A stretch of 64,000 nucleotides of DNA, taken from the NCBI RefSeq assembly GCF_031127875.1, contig NZ_JARXIA010000004.1, forward strand, positions 186,001 through 250,000, read 5' to 3'. A program made the position numbers and the translations under genes. This document shows, one piece after another, positions 62,964 through 64,000 of this stretch. The first letter of the stretch is position 1, and each line of letters starts with the position of its first letter. The notes under the pieces were generated by a model. It made no database searches, was not told the DNA's origin, and saw only the letters and a list, made by a program, of their open reading frames with translations. The stretch is from Pelagicoccus sp. SDUM812005. Lineage in GTDB: Bacteria > Verrucomicrobiota > Verrucomicrobiia > Opitutales > Opitutaceae.

Positions 62964-64000
62964 ATGCGGATCTATTTTTTGGGGATTGCGGGAACGGCTA
63001 TGGGCAATGCGGCCCTGCTTTTGCGGGCCATGGGACATGAGGTTCTGGGCTGCGACCAGGCGATCTATCCGCCTATGAGCACCCTGCTGGAGGAGGCGGG
63101 GATCGAGATCATGCAGGGCTACAGCGTGGAGCGCTTGCAGCGCTTGGCTCCGGAATTGGTGGTCGTGGGCAATGCCTATTCTCGGGGCAACGAGGAGGTG
63201 GAATTTTTGTTGGAGAGCCGCTCCATCGAATACACGTCCTTGCCGGAGGTCTTGCGGCGATTCGTGCTGAGCAAGCGTAACAATATTGTGGTGACGGGCA
63301 CGCATGGGAAGACCACCACCACGGCGCTTGCCTCCTTCTTGCTGGAGCAGGCGAGCCTGGATCCGGGGTACATGATCGGCGGGGCGCCTATCGACCCGGC
63401 TCGCGGGTGGAGAGTGGGCTACGAGGGCGGGCCCTTCGTGATCGAGGGCGACGAATACGACAGCGCCTTCTTCGACAAGCGCAGCAAGTTTATCCACTAC
63501 CAGCCGAAGATCGTTATCTTGAACAATCTGGAGTTCGACCATGCGGACATCTTTCGGGACTTGCAGGATGTGAAGCGCACGTTCTCGCACCTGCTGCGCT
63601 TGGTTCCGAAAAGTGGATACGTGCTGGTAAATGCGGACGACGAGAATGCTCTTTCGCTGACGGGGCTCGACTTTACGACGGTTTATCGTGTCGGTACGGC
63701 CCATGACGCGGACTTGCGTATCGAGAATTACGAGACGACGGAGCAGGGGTCGCGCTTCGAACTGGTTTGGCAGGGGAAAGCTTGGGCCTCGATCGAGTGG
63801 GGCATGTCGGGACTGTTCAATGCTCGCAACGCGGCGATGGCGAGCTTGGCGGCGGCCTTGACGAGCGGCTCGGTGGTGGATTTCGATGCGAGCGCTTTGG
63901 CCCGCTTTCGCGGAGTGCGTCGCCGTCAGCAGCTGCGGGTGCAGCGCGAGGACCTGACGGTGATCGAGGATTTCGGGCATCATGCCACGGCGGTGCGCGA
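62964..64000 (+). CDS. mpl: UDP-MurNAc:L-alanyl-gamma-D-glutamyl-meso-DAP ligase (Mpl), 5' part
   Basis: The gene runs off the window; 345 codons are visible of an expected roughly 450-470. The product begins MRIYFLGIAGTAMGNAALLL. It has the ATP-binding VVTGTHGKTTTTALASFLLE, the Mur-ligase EGDEYDSAFFDKRSKF segment, NNLEFDHADIF, and FGHHATAV at the visible end. These are diagnostic of Mpl, which recycles the murein tripeptide onto UDP-MurNAc. This implies a DAP-type peptidoglycan. Confidence 0.92.
   Translation, partial: MRIYFLGIAGTAMGNAALLLRAMGHEVLGCDQAIYPPMSTLLEEAGIEIMQGYSVERLQRLAPELVVVGNAYSRGNEEVEFLLESRSIEYTSLPEVLRRFVLSKRNNIVVTGTHGKTTTTALASFLLEQASLDPGYMIGGAPIDPARGWRVGYEGGPFVIEGDEYDSAFFDKRSKFIHYQPKIVILNNLEFDHADIFRDLQDVKRTFSHLLRLVPKSGYVLVNADDENALSLTGLDFTTVYRVGTAHDADLRIENYETTEQGSRFELVWQGKAWASIEWGMSGLFNARNAAMASLAAALTSGSVVDFDASALARFRGVRRRQQLRVQREDLTVIEDFGHHATAVR

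Overview
The window reads as a chromosomal segment of a flagellated, Gram-negative bacterium, most likely a marine member of the Verrucomicrobiota (Opitutales-like). This is an inference from gene content: outer-membrane barrels (TpsB, LpxR, two TonB-dependent receptors), a GNAT-nitrilase fusion, McsA, GlnRS beside GltX, and a very large secreted protein ending in the 'LQTSPDLETWTEF' type C-terminus common in that phylum. Gene density is high. I found no insertion sequence, CRISPR array, rRNA or tRNA.

Layout. 1-4.7 kb: a two-partner secretion pair (TpsB and the start of TpsA), an LpxR-type lipid A deacylase and a transglutaminase-like/TPR protein. 5.1-13.2 kb: a sucrose-use locus with sucrose phosphorylase, a divergent AraC-type regulator, a TonB-dependent receptor, a GPH-type sugar symporter and a PfkB fructokinase. 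Together these predict outer-membrane capture, inner-membrane symport, phosphorolysis to glucose-1-phosphate plus fructose, and fructose phosphorylation. 13.2-21.3 kb: housekeeping genes (AGCS symporter, OsmC, McsA, a lone receiver, RlmD-type methyltransferase, SufE, a RibD-type deaminase, YidD, Dcd, GNAT-nitrilase). 21.4-24.3 kb: an unfamiliar P-loop NTPase and an ATP-grasp enzyme.

24.4-42.6 kb is a motility island: two short flagellins; a MOSC/unknown/Maf/MobA operon; FliD; a lipoprotein; a FlgM-like protein; FliS; a small coiled protein; pseudaminic acid genes pseC-pseG and pseB-pseI; an NtrC-type activator; CheX; and an unusual REC-REC-STAS protein. Four sites fit the flagellar sigma-28 pattern TAAA-N15-GCCGATAA, upstream of one flagellin, fliD, the FlgM-like gene and cheX. 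Both flagellin leaders carry hairpins with GGA in the loop, plus a GGA-containing Shine-Dalgarno, the hallmark of CsrA control. The picture is sigma-28 transcription, CsrA-type translational control, and flagellin glycosylation by Maf with a nonulosonic acid. PseF and PseH are not in the window.

42.8-64 kb: a methyltransferase, glnS and gltX, a Sel1-repeat protein, a phosphoesterase next to a second TonB receptor, an outer-membrane protein downstream of fur (which has a striking nested palindrome before its start), a 1401-residue secreted protein of possible toxin-like architecture, PriA, an MscS channel and the start of mpl, cut by the window end.
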